A stretch of 64,000 nucleotides of DNA from Ferruginibacter sp. (GTDB lineage: Bacteria > Bacteroidota > Bacteroidia > Chitinophagales > Chitinophagaceae), in contig JABFRP010000004.1 of NCBI GenBank assembly GCA_013141115.1, positions 333,837 through 397,836 on the forward strand. The letters run 5' to 3'. Shown piece after piece: positions 9,889 to 19,434 of this stretch. The translations under genes and the position numbers were made by a program. The notes under the pieces are model-generated. The model saw only the letters and a program-made list of their open reading frames with translations. It did no database searches and had not been told where the DNA came from. Numbering within the stretch: the first letter of the stretch is position 1; every line of letters starts with the position of its first letter.

Positions 9889-10570
9889 TTATTAATATGA
9901 AATCTTAATGTATTTACTAAAGTATTTTTTGTGCTACATAGAGATGTTTTGAATTTTGCTGAAATATCAATTTAAAATATAGGCGACACAATTTTAAGAT
10001 ACAAACATACTTTTAACAAGGGGCATTTTCTATATAAATCGTAGTGGTAGTATTTACTAGAGGGGATATAATGTTAAGTCGAATCGAACCCATTATACCC
10101 TCTCTTCTTTAGCAGACAAGCACAATAGTAAAAACGCCTATTTAAATTTCATTAATAGTATAAACAACTTAACGCACTATCCGGCAAAAAGAATCCTATT
10201 TACCACAAATCGAAAATATATCAGTTGTAAAGATTGCATAAATGCAAAACAAATAAAGTATTGCGAGTGCATTTATTTTAAGTTTTAAGGTTTGTTTTTA
10301 AAAGCAGGAGTAACGATCTGTTAACTCCTGCTCTACGGAAACTATCTGCTAATTATTGAAAAATTCCTTTTATAGCCAAAGGACATACAATTGACTCTTG
10401 TTTACCGCATGTATAAACATACAGAAAATGTTTTGTGCAAATTGATGATATTCATTTATAAAACTAAATTCATTTTGTATTGGCTTAATAGAGTATTTAT
10501 AAAAAAAATGAAATAAAATTTTACTCTCACCCAACCTTTATTTAGTTTGACAGGTATTGACTAAAATAAC
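9889..10570. other. 682-bp intergenic region with one hairpin
   Basis: No supported gene. An inverted repeat lies at 10303-10332 (arms AGCAGGAGTAAC and GTTAACTCCTGCT around a short loop). It lacks a run of T on the plus side, so it may be a weak terminator or an orphan hairpin. The remainder is AT-rich without visible structure. Confidence 0.45.
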
Positions 10571-11176
10571 ATGTATATGAAGAGCTTTATTTTAGTGTTG
10601 GGCTGTTTTTTGATTTCTACAACAAAAAGTATTGCTCAAAAATCAGTTTTATTTGAAATTGGTGTTACTTACTTAAGCAATAATCAGCCTAATCCAACAA
10701 ATCTTTACAATTTTGGTGCATTTACCTTTAATACAAGATATTTTATAACAAAAAGTGATAACTCAGCAATTGCACTTGAAGCCCCATTTTCTTTTACTAC
10801 TAAATTTAACAAAGGCAAAATAGTACTTATAGGGCTACAAACTCCGTTACTATTAACTTATAGTATTGGTGCAGGGGCTTCCTGCAATCAGAGTTACAAA
10901 AAGATGGGCTATACAATTGGTGCAGGTGTGTCCTGGTTTTATCAGCAGGCCAAGTCTAAAAAAGATGAGTTGGTAACTTACAGTGAATCACTATTTCAGT
11001 TAGGCCCTATTGTAAAGGTCGGTATTAGATTTCCGATTAAATCATTTAGGCTTTTTAATGAAAATGGCAAGGATGTTTATCCCGGCTTAGCGGTTAACTT
11101 ATTGCCTCAGTTCAATTTAAGCAACAATAAAAATAATATTGGCTCAGTATCACTAATGCTTGGTATTACATTTTGA
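10571..11176 (+). CDS. Putative outer-membrane protein, function unknown
   Basis: A 201-residue exported protein. The first ATG gives MYMKSF; the second Met, at 10577, is equally likely and makes a cleaner signal peptide (SFILVLGCFLISTTKSIAQ). The mature part has amphipathic strand-like segments (VLFEIGVTYLSN, PLLLTYSIGAGAS, LGPIVKVGIRFPI) and ends in LMLGITF, consistent with a small barrel. I do not recognise the family. It is the last gene before a tRNA-like fragment and a change of gene content. Confidence 0.6.
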   Translation: MYMKSFILVLGCFLISTTKSIAQKSVLFEIGVTYLSNNQPNPTNLYNFGAFTFNTRYFITKSDNSAIALEAPFSFTTKFNKGKIVLIGLQTPLLLTYSIGAGASCNQSYKKMGYTIGAGVSWFYQQAKSKKDELVTYSESLFQLGPIVKVGIRFPIKSFRLFNENGKDVYPGLAVNLLPQFNLSNNKNNIGSVSLMLGITF

Positions 11177-11443
11177 TATGGTTTTGCAAAAAAGTAAGAT
11201 AGTATTAAATCAAACTATTCGCTATTGGGATATATTTTAATACTCTAAATCAGCGATTTTATTATAGGTGCTGGATGATGAGCAATAAAAAGGCCCGTTG
11301 TTTTTATGAAATGTGTAGTAAAGGACTGACTTTTCTTGTATTTGTGGTATAGCTTTACAGCTAATAGTAAAGATAATTTTGGGTGAGTGATTCGGTGAGT
11401 AGAAATTTTAAACCGTTCAAAATATTGATTTTAAGCTTGATTT

Positions 11444-11475
11444 GCTGAAGGGTTCGATTCCCCCTGTAGCTCCAT
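11444..11475 (+). other. Orphan 3' end of a tRNA or tmRNA (att-like remnant)
   Basis: The sequence GGGTTCGATTCCCC followed by TGTAGCTCCA looks like the T-arm and 3' acceptor strand of a tRNA or tmRNA, including the invariant TTCGA of the T-loop. No matching 5' acceptor strand, D-arm, anticodon or tmRNA tag sequence lies in the 270 bp upstream. T-stem pairing is only three perfect base pairs and the spacing to the acceptor is about two bases too long for ssrA, so this is a degenerate or duplicated end rather than a functional gene. It is followed at once by a strong terminator, as an intact RNA gene would be. Confidence 0.45.
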
Positions 11476-11481
11476 CCAATT

Positions 11482-11514
11482 AAAAAACGTTGCAATTTTC
11501 TTGCAACGTTTTTT
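11482..11514. terminator. Bidirectional intrinsic terminator
   Basis: Perfect 14-bp stem, AAAAAACGTTGCAA and TTGCAACGTTTTTT, with a five-base loop. It has an A-run on one side and a T-run on the other, so it can work both ways. It lies between the tRNA-like fragment and the end of the minus-strand trehalose gene at 11524. Confidence 0.85.
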
Positions 11515-11523
11515 AATATCAAA

Positions 11524-13777
11524 TCAATTTTTCTCTTGTCTTCCAAATGATGGATAAGGTACAATATGTATCAGTTTGTCCAGCATTTTAGTGATCAATA
11601 GTTTAGAAGGCAGGTTGCGTAATAAAGCCCTTGCCTCTGTTGAATTATTAAAATGAAATGCTGCTGCAGATTTGTTGGTGCCTATTTTTACGGTAATGCC
11701 AAAGGGTTTGGTTACTTTAAACATATCTTCATCAGTAACATCATCACCAATGGCCATAATAAAATTATAATTACCTGCATTGATCAATGCTAATGCTGCT
11801 TTGCCTTTATTTACCTCGCTGCTTTTTATTTCAATTACTTTATTGCCCTGCAGCATTTGCAATGGCAGGTCAGATAATAAATAACGGATATTGCCCATCA
11901 GCTCATTGGCTTTAAATTCGCCGAGGCTATTTTCGGCACCCCGGTAATGCCAGGCCAGCGAATGTGATTTCTCTTCTACAAAAGCGCCGGGAGCCCTGTC
12001 CGAATATACCTGTAATATAGGTAACAGTTGTTTTTTCCAATCTGCATTAAACTGAATTTTTTTCCTGCCATTTACCGCCGGATGGTTTATACCACACCCC
12101 ATGTTCTGCCACCATATCCAGATCCATTTTTCCAAACCATGCTTCCATAGTAGTATGCTGCCTGCCACTGATGATCACTACTTTGTTTTTTTCATCATCT
12201 ACCAGGTCTTGTAAAATATCCAACAACTCTTTATCCGGAGATACTGCATTAATGTCAATAGAAAAATTAACGAGTGTGCCATCATAATCTAATAATATCA
12301 ATCTTTTTTTTGCCCTTACATAGCGGTTGCGAATATATTGCCCGGTAAAAAAATTCAGGTACTTAGATACTTCCAGTTGCTTGGGTTTTTCTATTTCATT
12401 CAGCCGGTTCATAAATGCGGCTACCCATTGGTGTACGTTGTACTTACTTACCAGTTCCTTCATCCGTTTCATCCGGCGTTGTTGTTCTTCCGCAGGCATG
12501 TTTAATGCAGTAAGCATAGCATGACTGATCTCCACAGTGTTATTAGGGTTTACAATAATACTGTCAATCAGCTCTTTTGCAGCGCCGGCCATTTCACTTA
12601 ATATTAAAACGCCATCGTTATTAATGCGGCTGGCCACAAATTCTTTGCACACTAAATTCATGCCGTCACGCATGGGCGTTACCAGGCAAACATCGGCAAA
12701 CTGGTATAATGCCGAAAGCATTTCAACAGGATAGGAACGATAAAAATAATTGATCGGTGTCCATGTGTTGGTTCTGTGCCGGGCATTGATATTGCCCACC
12801 AGTTTATCAATCTCATTCCGTAATTCTTTATACATCGTTACCGAATCTCTTGAAGGCACAACGATCATGTACAGTGAAACTTTTTCTCTCCAGTCGTGCC
12901 GGTTTTCCAATAGCAGATCAAAAGCCTGCAATCGTTGCAGAATGCCTTTACTGTAATCCAACCTGTCTATAGTAAGTATCAGGCGCAAATCTTTATAAGT
13001 TGTTTTAAGGCCTTCGATATTCCGGCGCACTTCAAGGTCGTTGGTAAGGCCACTGAATTTTTTATCATCAATACCCATCGGAAAAGATTCCACCACTACT
13101 TTTCTGTCATCATACAATACTGTGTTAAGAGAAGACTTTAACGAAAGAATGTGACTGCTGGCACCCAAAAAATGCCTGGCATCATCATACGTATGAAAGC
13201 CAATTAGGTCGGCACCTAATAATCCTTCCAGTAATTCTGATCGCCAGGGTAATAAGCGAAACAATTCAAAAGAAGGAAAAGGGATATGCTGAAAAAATCC
13301 AATGCTGGCCAGTGGTTGTGCGGTGCGTATCAATTTGGGTAACAACATTAAATGATAATCATGTATCCATACCACATCGCCGGGTTGATAAATCTTTAAA
13401 AAAGCATCGCAAAATTTTTTGTTCACTATATTATAATATTCCCAGTAAGCGTTTTCGTACCGGGCATAGGTAGCCATGTAATGAAAAACAGGCCAGATGA
13501 TCTCGTTGGAAAAGCCCTCGTAATACTGACTGATTTCTTCATTGGTTAAATAAACCGGGTACAAATTAAGTTCTGCTAATTTTTTATCTATCCCTTTTTT
13601 CTGCTGTTCATTGTCAACAAATAAGCCGGGCCAGCCAAGCCACACACTGTTGCCATTTTTATAAATTGAACCCAGGCCGGTTGCCAATCCACCTTCGCTT
13701 GGTTGAAAACTGTAATTGCCTTCTTTAATTGCAATTTTAACCGGTAACCTGTTGGAAATAATAATTGTTTTGCCCAT
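11524..13777 (-). CDS. otsA-otsB fusion: Bifunctional trehalose-6-phosphate synthase / trehalose-phosphatase, frameshifted
   Basis: The enzyme would make trehalose 6-phosphate from a nucleotide-activated glucose donor and glucose 6-phosphate, then remove the phosphate. The start at 13777 (MGKTIIISNRLPV) is chosen over an upstream in-frame Met because the GT20 domain begins there. GT20 landmarks are SEGGLATGLGS, WIHDYHLMLLP, LDYSKGILQRL and TPMRDGMNLVCKEF. The HAD phosphatase opens with LLDYDGTLVNF and continues through VIISGRQ. The frame breaks in an A7 run at 12057-12063 (minus strand): the first frame stops as WQEKNSV, while removal of one A gives WQEK-IQFNADWKK and reads on through the second frame (IGDDVTDEDMF) to 11524. 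Fused TPS/TPP proteins are usual in this phylum. The break may be a sequencing error, a real mutation or slippage. Confidence 0.88.
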
Positions 13778-13958
13778 AAAATTGCTTTTCATCAAAAAGG
13801 TATTTACGGTATGTTCAAACATTATACCATAAAGCAGTATGCTGTAAAACAATATCACCTTACAGCACATAACTGTTGCAATTATAAATGATGATAGTTT
13901 TATCTTTATTAAAAATGAATTAAAAGGGTATTAAAGTTTAACGGTTTAAATTGCAAAA

Positions 13959-15374
13959 ATGAAAATAGGATTATTTGGTATCGGCCTCGATACTTACTGG
14001 CCACAGTTCCCCGGTTTAAAAGAAAGGCTGGAAGCTTATTTAGAAATAGTAGAAAATAAATTAGCTGCTATCAATCCAGAAATTGTAAATGCAGGATTAG
14101 TGGATAACACAGATAAAGCATTTGCCGCAGGCAAATTATTTAAAACCGAAGATGTTGATATCATCTTTTTATATGTTACCACTTACGCTTTGTCATCTAC
14201 TGTACTGCCTGTTGTGCAAAGAGCAAAAGTGCCTGTTATCATTCTTAACCTAGCACCCGAAGCCGCAATTGATTATGCTTCTTTTAATGCCATGACCGAC
14301 AGAACAAAAATGACCGGCGAATGGCTGGCCTATTGTTCTGCTTGCCCCGTTCCCGAAATTGCAAATGTATTTAACCGTACGGGAATAAAATTTCAACAGG
14401 TAACCGGCATGTTGCATAATGATGATGTTTGCTGGAATGAAATTACCGAATGGGTGGAAGCCGCAAAAGTGCAACACATTATGGCATATAACCGCATGGG
14501 TTGTATGGGGCATTATTACAGCGGTATGCTGGATATATATACCGATCTCACCAAACAATATGCATTCTTTGGTGGACATATAGAATTATTAGAAGTGGAA
14601 GAATTAGTAGCACATCGCAAATCAGTTACCACAAAAGAAATGCAGGACCGTATAAAATTATTTCATCAAACATTTGATGTGCAACCTGACTGCTCACTCA
14701 AAGAATTAGAAAATGCCGCCATCACTTCTGTAGCATTGGATAAGCTGGTAGCGCAACATCAGTTGGGTTCGATGGCTTATTATTACAAAGGCAGTGGTAA
14801 TCCCGAAAATGAAAATGCTATTGCATCCATTATTCTTGGTAATTCATTACTAACGGCAAATGGAATTCCTGTTGCCGGCGAGTACGAAATAAAAAATGCG
14901 CAGGCCATGAAAATTATGGACAGCTTTGGAGCCGGCGGATCTTTTACTGAATATTATGCCATGGATTTTAACGATGATGTAGTTTTAATGGGACACGATG
15001 GTCCGGGTCATATTGCCATTGCAGAAGGTAAAACAAAAGTGCGTCCATTGGGAGTGTATCATGGTAAAGTAGGCAGTGGTTTATCGGTGGAAATGTCGAT
15101 AAAAAATGGACCCGTAACTTTACTTTCTGTTGTAGAAACTGCTGAGGGTAAATTAATGTTGCAGGTGGCCGAAGGCGAATCTGTTGATGGCCCGATACTG
15201 CAAATTGGTAATACCAACAGCCGGTACAAATTTTCTATCGGCGCCAGAAAATTTACAAATGATTGGAATAGTTATGGCCCTGCACATCATTGCGCCGTAG
15301 GCATTGGCCATATCAGTAGTAAAATAGAAAAGTTAGGCGCATTATTAAACATGCAGGTAGTAAAAGTTTGTTAG
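13959..15374 (+). CDS. L-fucose/L-arabinose isomerase family protein
   Basis: A 471-residue cytosolic protein of the arabinose/fucose isomerase fold. It begins MKIGLFGIGLDTYWPQFPGL, and a Rossmann-like N-terminal half is followed by conserved stretches such as DSFGAGGSFTEYYAMDF, GHDGPGHIAIAEGK and SYGPAHHCAVGIGH. The last resembles the metal- and substrate-binding histidine region of this superfamily. It is clearly distinct from the canonical AraA at 28647 and shorter. It is divergent from the trehalose gene, with 181 bp between, and followed by a terminator-like palindrome and the GH43 gene. An isomerase acting on a pentose or deoxyhexose is likely, but the true substrate cannot be read from sequence. 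Confidence 0.75.
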   Translation: MKIGLFGIGLDTYWPQFPGLKERLEAYLEIVENKLAAINPEIVNAGLVDNTDKAFAAGKLFKTEDVDIIFLYVTTYALSSTVLPVVQRAKVPVIILNLAPEAAIDYASFNAMTDRTKMTGEWLAYCSACPVPEIANVFNRTGIKFQQVTGMLHNDDVCWNEITEWVEAAKVQHIMAYNRMGCMGHYYSGMLDIYTDLTKQYAFFGGHIELLEVEELVAHRKSVTTKEMQDRIKLFHQTFDVQPDCSLKELENAAITSVALDKLVAQHQLGSMAYYYKGSGNPENENAIASIILGNSLLTANGIPVAGEYEIKNAQAMKIMDSFGAGGSFTEYYAMDFNDDVVLMGHDGPGHIAIAEGKTKVRPLGVYHGKVGSGLSVEMSIKNGPVTLLSVVETAEGKLMLQVAEGESVDGPILQIGNTNSRYKFSIGARKFTNDWNSYGPAHHCAVGIGHISSKIEKLGALLNMQVVKVC

Positions 15375-15552
15375 TTTTATTTTTTGGAGCCGTGCCATGA
15401 ATTGCTATTTGACTTCATTGGCGACGCTCCGTTCAACTGTATATCTTTACTCAACTTTTATCTAAGCGTAAGTTAAGAAGCAGCGATAAATAGATGATGT
15501 TCAAAATATAAATGTTGAGTTTACAGTAGCACAAATGCCCGGTAGGGCTGTT

Positions 15553-15590
15553 CCCCAAAAAGGGATGTACATCTTTTTGGGGTGGCTTTT
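15553..15590 (+). terminator. Palindromic hairpin with T-run
   Basis: Arms CCCCAAAAAG and CTTTTTGGGG enclose a smaller palindrome GATGTACATC, followed by GGCTTTTTTG. This would end transcription of the isomerase-like gene 180 bp upstream. The same kind of palindrome could also be a repeat unit. Confidence 0.55.
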
Positions 15591-15638
15591 TTGTTTCTTT
15601 TTTTCCACAAAAAAAGAAAAAGAAAAACTGTAAGATGT

Positions 15639-17255
15639 ATGAAAAAGAGTAAAATTGGTTTTGTAATAATTTCTTTGTTTGTTTCATTATTAACAAACGC
15701 ACAAACCTCTTCCAAAGTTTGGGTAGCCGATAACGGCGATGGCACTTACAAAAATCCCATCATCAATGCCGATTACAGCGACCCCGATGCCATAAGAGTA
15801 GGCGATAATTATTATTTGGTAAGCAGCAGTTTTAATGCAGCGCCGGGCTTACCTATTTTGCATAGCAAGGATCTGGTAAACTGGAAAATTATCGGCCATG
15901 CCTTGCAGCAGCAAGCACCTGTAGAACATTTTAGCAAAGTACAACATGGCAATGGCGTGTGGGCACCATCTATCCGCTATCACAAGAACGAATTCTATAT
16001 TTATTATCCCGATCCTGATTTTGGAATTTATCTGACCAAAGCAAAAAATATTTTAGGCCCGTGGACAGATCCGGTATTAGTGCAAGGAGGAAAAGGTTTG
16101 ATAGACCCTTGTCCGCTTTGGGATGATAATGGCAAAGTATATTTAGCACATGCATTGGCAGGCAGCCGTGCCGGAACAAAATCAGTGATCTTAATAAAAG
16201 AATTAAATGCCGCAGGCGATAAAGTAATAAGTGATGGCGTTTTAGTTTATGATGGGCATGAACTGGATGCTACTATTGAAGGCCCAAAAATGTACAAACG
16301 CAATGGTTACTATTATATTTTTGCGCCAGCGGGGGGCGTGGCAACAGGCTGGCAAACTGTTTTACGCAGTAAAAATATCTATGGCCCTTACCAAAGAAAG
16401 GTAGTGCTGGAACAAGGCACTACAACTATCAACGGTCCGCACCAGGGCGCCTGGGTACAAACACAAACTGGCGAGGATTGGTTCATACATTTCCAGGATG
16501 TGGATGCTTATGGCAGAATTGTACACCTGCAACCTATGAAATGGCAAAACGACTGGCCGGTGATGGGAGTGGATAACAATAATAACGGCATCGGCGAGCC
16601 GGTAATGCTGTATAAAAAGCCCAACGTTGGTAAAAAGTATCCAACAGTAACACCGCACGAGTCGGATGAATTTAATGAACCTAAAATTGGTTTGCAATGG
16701 CAATGGCACGCTAATCCAAAATTGAACTGGGCTTTTTGTTATCCGCCCAAAGGCGTTATACGCTTCAACAGTATTTTAAAACCGGATACTGCAAAAAGTT
16801 TATGGGATATTCCAAATATATTGATGCAAAAATTTCCTGCAACGGAATTTAGTGCTACTGCAAAATTTTTATTTACACCAAAAACCAATGGAGAAAAATT
16901 TGGGCTGGTAGTAATGGGTATGAGTTATGCCAACATTGCGGTAACAAAAAAAGCGGACGGTCTGTATTTAAGTTATACCAAATGTATTGATGCAGAACGG
17001 GGCAAACCAGAAGTGGAAACTGAAATAACAAAAATTGCAGGCGGCTACCTGTATTTTAAATTAAAAGTAAGTGCCGGTGCTGTTTGTACTTTTAGTTACA
17101 GCAGCGATGGAAAAACATTTACTGACGTTAAGGAAACGTTTAAAGCAACACCCGGTAAATGGATCGGTGCAACAATGGGGTTCTTTTGTACCAGAACGCA
17201 GGTTATTAATGATGCAGGCTTTGGGGAGGTGGATTGGTTTAGGGTGGAGAAATGA
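15639..17255 (+). CDS. Glycoside hydrolase family 43 (beta-xylosidase / alpha-L-arabinofuranosidase type)
   Basis: About 538 residues from the Met at 15639; the longer frame runs back through the upstream palindrome and A-rich tract and is rejected. Signal peptide: IGFVIISLFVSLLTNAQ. The five-bladed propeller starts GTYKNPIINADYSDPDAIRV, where the Asp of YSDPD is the expected general base. IDPCPLWDDNGKVYL holds the pKa-modulating Asp, and IEGPKMYKRNGYYY the catalytic acid Glu. The C-terminal 200 residues (EFNEPKIGLQWQWHANP ... FGEVDWFRVE) form a concanavalin-like beta-sandwich typical of GH43 enzymes with a DUF1349/GH43_C2 module. It is exported and probably releases xylose or arabinose from hemicellulose for the intracellular enzymes encoded next door. 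Confidence 0.9.
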   Translation: MKKSKIGFVIISLFVSLLTNAQTSSKVWVADNGDGTYKNPIINADYSDPDAIRVGDNYYLVSSSFNAAPGLPILHSKDLVNWKIIGHALQQQAPVEHFSKVQHGNGVWAPSIRYHKNEFYIYYPDPDFGIYLTKAKNILGPWTDPVLVQGGKGLIDPCPLWDDNGKVYLAHALAGSRAGTKSVILIKELNAAGDKVISDGVLVYDGHELDATIEGPKMYKRNGYYYIFAPAGGVATGWQTVLRSKNIYGPYQRKVVLEQGTTTINGPHQGAWVQTQTGEDWFIHFQDVDAYGRIVHLQPMKWQNDWPVMGVDNNNNGIGEPVMLYKKPNVGKKYPTVTPHESDEFNEPKIGLQWQWHANPKLNWAFCYPPKGVIRFNSILKPDTAKSLWDIPNILMQKFPATEFSATAKFLFTPKTNGEKFGLVVMGMSYANIAVTKKADGLYLSYTKCIDAERGKPEVETEITKIAGGYLYFKLKVSAGAVCTFSYSSDGKTFTDVKETFKATPGKWIGATMGFFCTRTQVINDAGFGEVDWFRVEK

Positions 17256-17265
17256 ATTTTGGCAT

Positions 17266-17285
17266 GCAGAGGGCAGGGGGCGCAG
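17266..17285 (+). repeat. Left copy of inverted repeat flanking a two-gene block
   Basis: GCAGAGGGCAGGGGGCGCAG. The reverse complement, with one mismatch, occurs at 18388-18407. Together they bracket the genes at 17328 and 17839. Confidence 0.6.
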
Positions 17286-17327
17286 GAAAAAAATATAAAG
17301 TGAACAGGCAAATTAAAAATATATAAA

Positions 17328-17783
17328 ATGGCGACGACTTTTATTGACTACAAAGAGGATAAAGGATTTTATATTCATGAATTATTCATGCAATTGGCTT
17401 TCCTGTATATCTATGAGGAGTTGAAGAAGCAAGAATACAATTTTATCAAAAAGGCTGATTTATTATACGACTGTAAATCAAAAATAGATGGTATTCACAG
17501 TAGTTATTTTGTTTTGAGTTGGGATGACAATTTAGTAGGGAGTGATGATGAACAACAAATGATTGAGCTGTTAAAAAACGTGATAAATAATTTACAGGCA
17601 AAAGGTGAATTTATATCAGTAGCGGAAATGCAAGAGATGCCTACTGAAGATGGGCACTTTAAAAGTGTTATGGATGCGCCATTTCCTGTTAGCGAGCTGC
17701 TACGGATCTTTAATGCTTTAATAGAGATGCTTGGTGGTAAATGGGATTCAACTAATTATGGCATGGATATAAAATGGCGTTAA
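17328..17783 (+). CDS. Hypothetical protein, 151 residues
   Basis: I do not recognise this family. It starts MATTFIDYKEDKGFYIHELF and has no signal peptide or membrane segment; predicted helices (YIYEELKKQEYNFIKKADLL, QMIELLKNVINNLQAKGEF) suggest a small soluble cytosolic protein. It shares a flanking inverted repeat with the endonuclease V-like gene 55 bp downstream, and the two may be a unit. GC content and codon use look similar to the neighbours. Confidence 0.55.
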   Translation: MATTFIDYKEDKGFYIHELFMQLAFLYIYEELKKQEYNFIKKADLLYDCKSKIDGIHSSYFVLSWDDNLVGSDDEQQMIELLKNVINNLQAKGEFISVAEMQEMPTEDGHFKSVMDAPFPVSELLRIFNALIEMLGGKWDSTNYGMDIKWR

Positions 17784-17838
17784 TGATTTGATGTGTTGAT
17801 TTTATTGTAATAGATTTTTAGCATAAAATTACCTTTCG

Positions 17839-18336
17839 ATGTTGCTCGCTATCGATGTTTATTATAAAGAACAAACTGCAAAAGCAGTGGGTGTTTTATT
17901 TAATTGGGATAGTGCTATGCCGGAGCAAATTATTATTGAACATAGTACCGGTGTAGAGGAGTATGTTCCTGGTGAATTTTATAAAAGAGAATTGCCTTGT
18001 GTTCTCAAAATAATTGGGCAAATAAAATTGGATAGTGTAGAAGCTATAATTATTGACGGATACATTTATGTTGATAATGATGGAGCATTTGGATTAGGCG
18101 GTGTTTTATACGAAACGATAAATAAATCAGTGCCCGTAATAGGCGTTGCTAAAACTTCTTTCTTCAGGAATAAAGAAACAGTCACAGAATTGCTAAGAGG
18201 CGAAAGTAAAAATCCGTTGTACATATCATCTATTGGCTATCCAATTGACGATGCAGTTGAAAGAATAAAAAATATGAAAGGAGAATTCCGTATACCCGCT
18301 ATTTTGAAAGAATTAGACAGGATCACTAAAGAATAA
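17839..18336 (+). CDS. Short endonuclease V-like protein
   Basis: A 165-residue protein with the RNase H-like core of endonuclease V, the family that cuts next to deaminated bases (inosine) in nucleic acid. Visible family landmarks are an early Asp in LLAIDVYYKE, the Y-V-P-G-x-x-Y-x-R-E-L-P box at about 50-60, and IIDGYIYVDNDGAFGLGG with the second Asp at about 75. A C-terminal PVIGVAKTSFF follows. Typical bacterial Nfi is about 220 residues, so this one is shorter and lacks part of the usual N- and C-terminal regions. Activity is plausible because the three acidic positions appear kept. The divergence leaves some doubt. Confidence 0.65.
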   Translation: MLLAIDVYYKEQTAKAVGVLFNWDSAMPEQIIIEHSTGVEEYVPGEFYKRELPCVLKIIGQIKLDSVEAIIIDGYIYVDNDGAFGLGGVLYETINKSVPVIGVAKTSFFRNKETVTELLRGESKNPLYISSIGYPIDDAVERIKNMKGEFRIPAILKELDRITKE

Positions 18337-18387
18337 TACTGTACATTTTTCTGCGTATCTCTGCGATTTCTGCGGGACAATTTTCCG

Positions 18388-18407
18388 CTGCGCCCTCTGC
18401 CCTCTGC
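18388..18407 (-). repeat. Right copy of inverted repeat
   Basis: CTGCGCCCTCTGCCCTCTGC, matching the reverse complement of 17266-17285 at 19 of 20 bases. It sits in a low-complexity tract (18340-18440) rich in TCTGCG and CATTTCTC repeats. Confidence 0.6.
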
Positions 18408-18442
18408 TCACAGAGTCCTGCGGACGTGCCATTTCTCATTTC

Positions 18443-19291
18443 TCATTTCCCCTTCTCCACAAACTCCTTCCTGTACATAGATGGTGTAATTTGCTTTATC
18501 TGCTTAAACTGCTTACTAAAGTGTGCCCAGCTATTGTAACCACTTTCATAACAACAATCCATTACCGGCTTATTGGTATTGGTTAATAGTTTGCAGGCAT
18601 GACTGATGCGTAGATCCTGCAAAAAATTAAAATAAGTTTTCTTGATATTTTTTTTAAAGAACCTGCAAAAGGTGGGGATGCTCATTTCTGCAATTTCCGC
18701 CACTTGTTGTAAGGTTACCGGTTCTAAATAATGTTTAAAAGAGTATTCAATTATTTTTTCAATAGCAGGGTTAATATTATTATCTGGCGATGAAAAGTCC
18801 TGTGTAAGCCTGGTATAGCTGGAAGAAGTACTCATCTTTTGCAAAGCCTGCAACAGTAAATTAATTCTTTCAAATCCCTTTGCTGTTTCCATATCAATCA
18901 GCAATGCAGTTACTTCTTTCTTTAACTTATTCTGTAATTGTATCGCATCATTTTTATTTAAAAAATTAAACACATGTTTTATCTCGGGCAATAAAAAAAA
19001 GGATTTACCAAATACATCGGGTTTAAAATGTGCCACCACGGCATCACCCACCATTTTATGCTGGCGCTTACGAAAGGAGTGGGGTATATCGCTGGCAATA
19101 AAATAAATATCCCCGGTTTTATATTCGCCTACAAAATCGCCGATCATAGCCGTGCCTTGCCCTTCGGTGATCACAATCAGTTCACATTCTTCATGTTTAT
19201 GCCAGCTGGTTTCAAAATCGGGGGTGCGGTAATGCCGGCAGGCAAAGGAATATTGTTCTTCTACATGTATCTTTTGAATTAAGGTTCTCAT
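18443..19291 (-). CDS. AraC family transcriptional regulator of the pentose block
   Basis: A 282-residue regulator with an N-terminal cupin-like sugar-binding domain (SWHKHEECELIVITEGQG, IYFIASDIPHSFRKR) and a C-terminal AraC double helix-turn-helix (TLQQVAEIAEMSIPTFCRFF, ISHACKLLTNTNKPVMDCCY, ESGYNSWAHFSKQFKQ). It is divergent from xylB, with 188 bp between them. Position and domain make it the probable activator of the xylose/arabinose operon. Many Bacteroidota instead use a Nudix-type AraR, which is not seen here. The inducing sugar is not known. Confidence 0.88.
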   Translation of the reverse strand: MRTLIQKIHVEEQYSFACRHYRTPDFETSWHKHEECELIVITEGQGTAMIGDFVGEYKTGDIYFIASDIPHSFRKRQHKMVGDAVVAHFKPDVFGKSFFLLPEIKHVFNFLNKNDAIQLQNKLKKEVTALLIDMETAKGFERINLLLQALQKMSTSSSYTRLTQDFSSPDNNINPAIEKIIEYSFKHYLEPVTLQQVAEIAEMSIPTFCRFFKKNIKKTYFNFLQDLRISHACKLLTNTNKPVMDCCYESGYNSWAHFSKQFKQIKQITPSMYRKEFVEKGK

Positions 19292-19434
19292 TATTATTTA
19301 AAAGCTTTCTTAAGTAAGTCGGGGCTAAAAGCCGTTATATTATCAACATTAAGCCTGTAAATTACTATAATTTGATAAGATAGCATACTTTATTTCTAAA
19401 ATAGCGGTTGTATAAACAGCCAATTAAGTACAAA

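Noticed and set aside
11177..11475. Complete tmRNA (ssrA) gene ending at the terminator
   Set aside because: No tag-peptide sequence, no 5' GGGGCTG-type end and poor T-stem pairing; only a 3' fragment is supported.
13778..13870. Longer start for the trehalose-phosphate synthase
   Set aside because: The added residues precede the conserved MGKTIIISNRLPV start of the GT20 domain and show no conservation pattern.
15582..15638. Longer start for the GH43 gene
   Set aside because: The extra N-terminal residues come from an upstream T-rich palindrome and would hide the clear signal peptide that starts at 15639.
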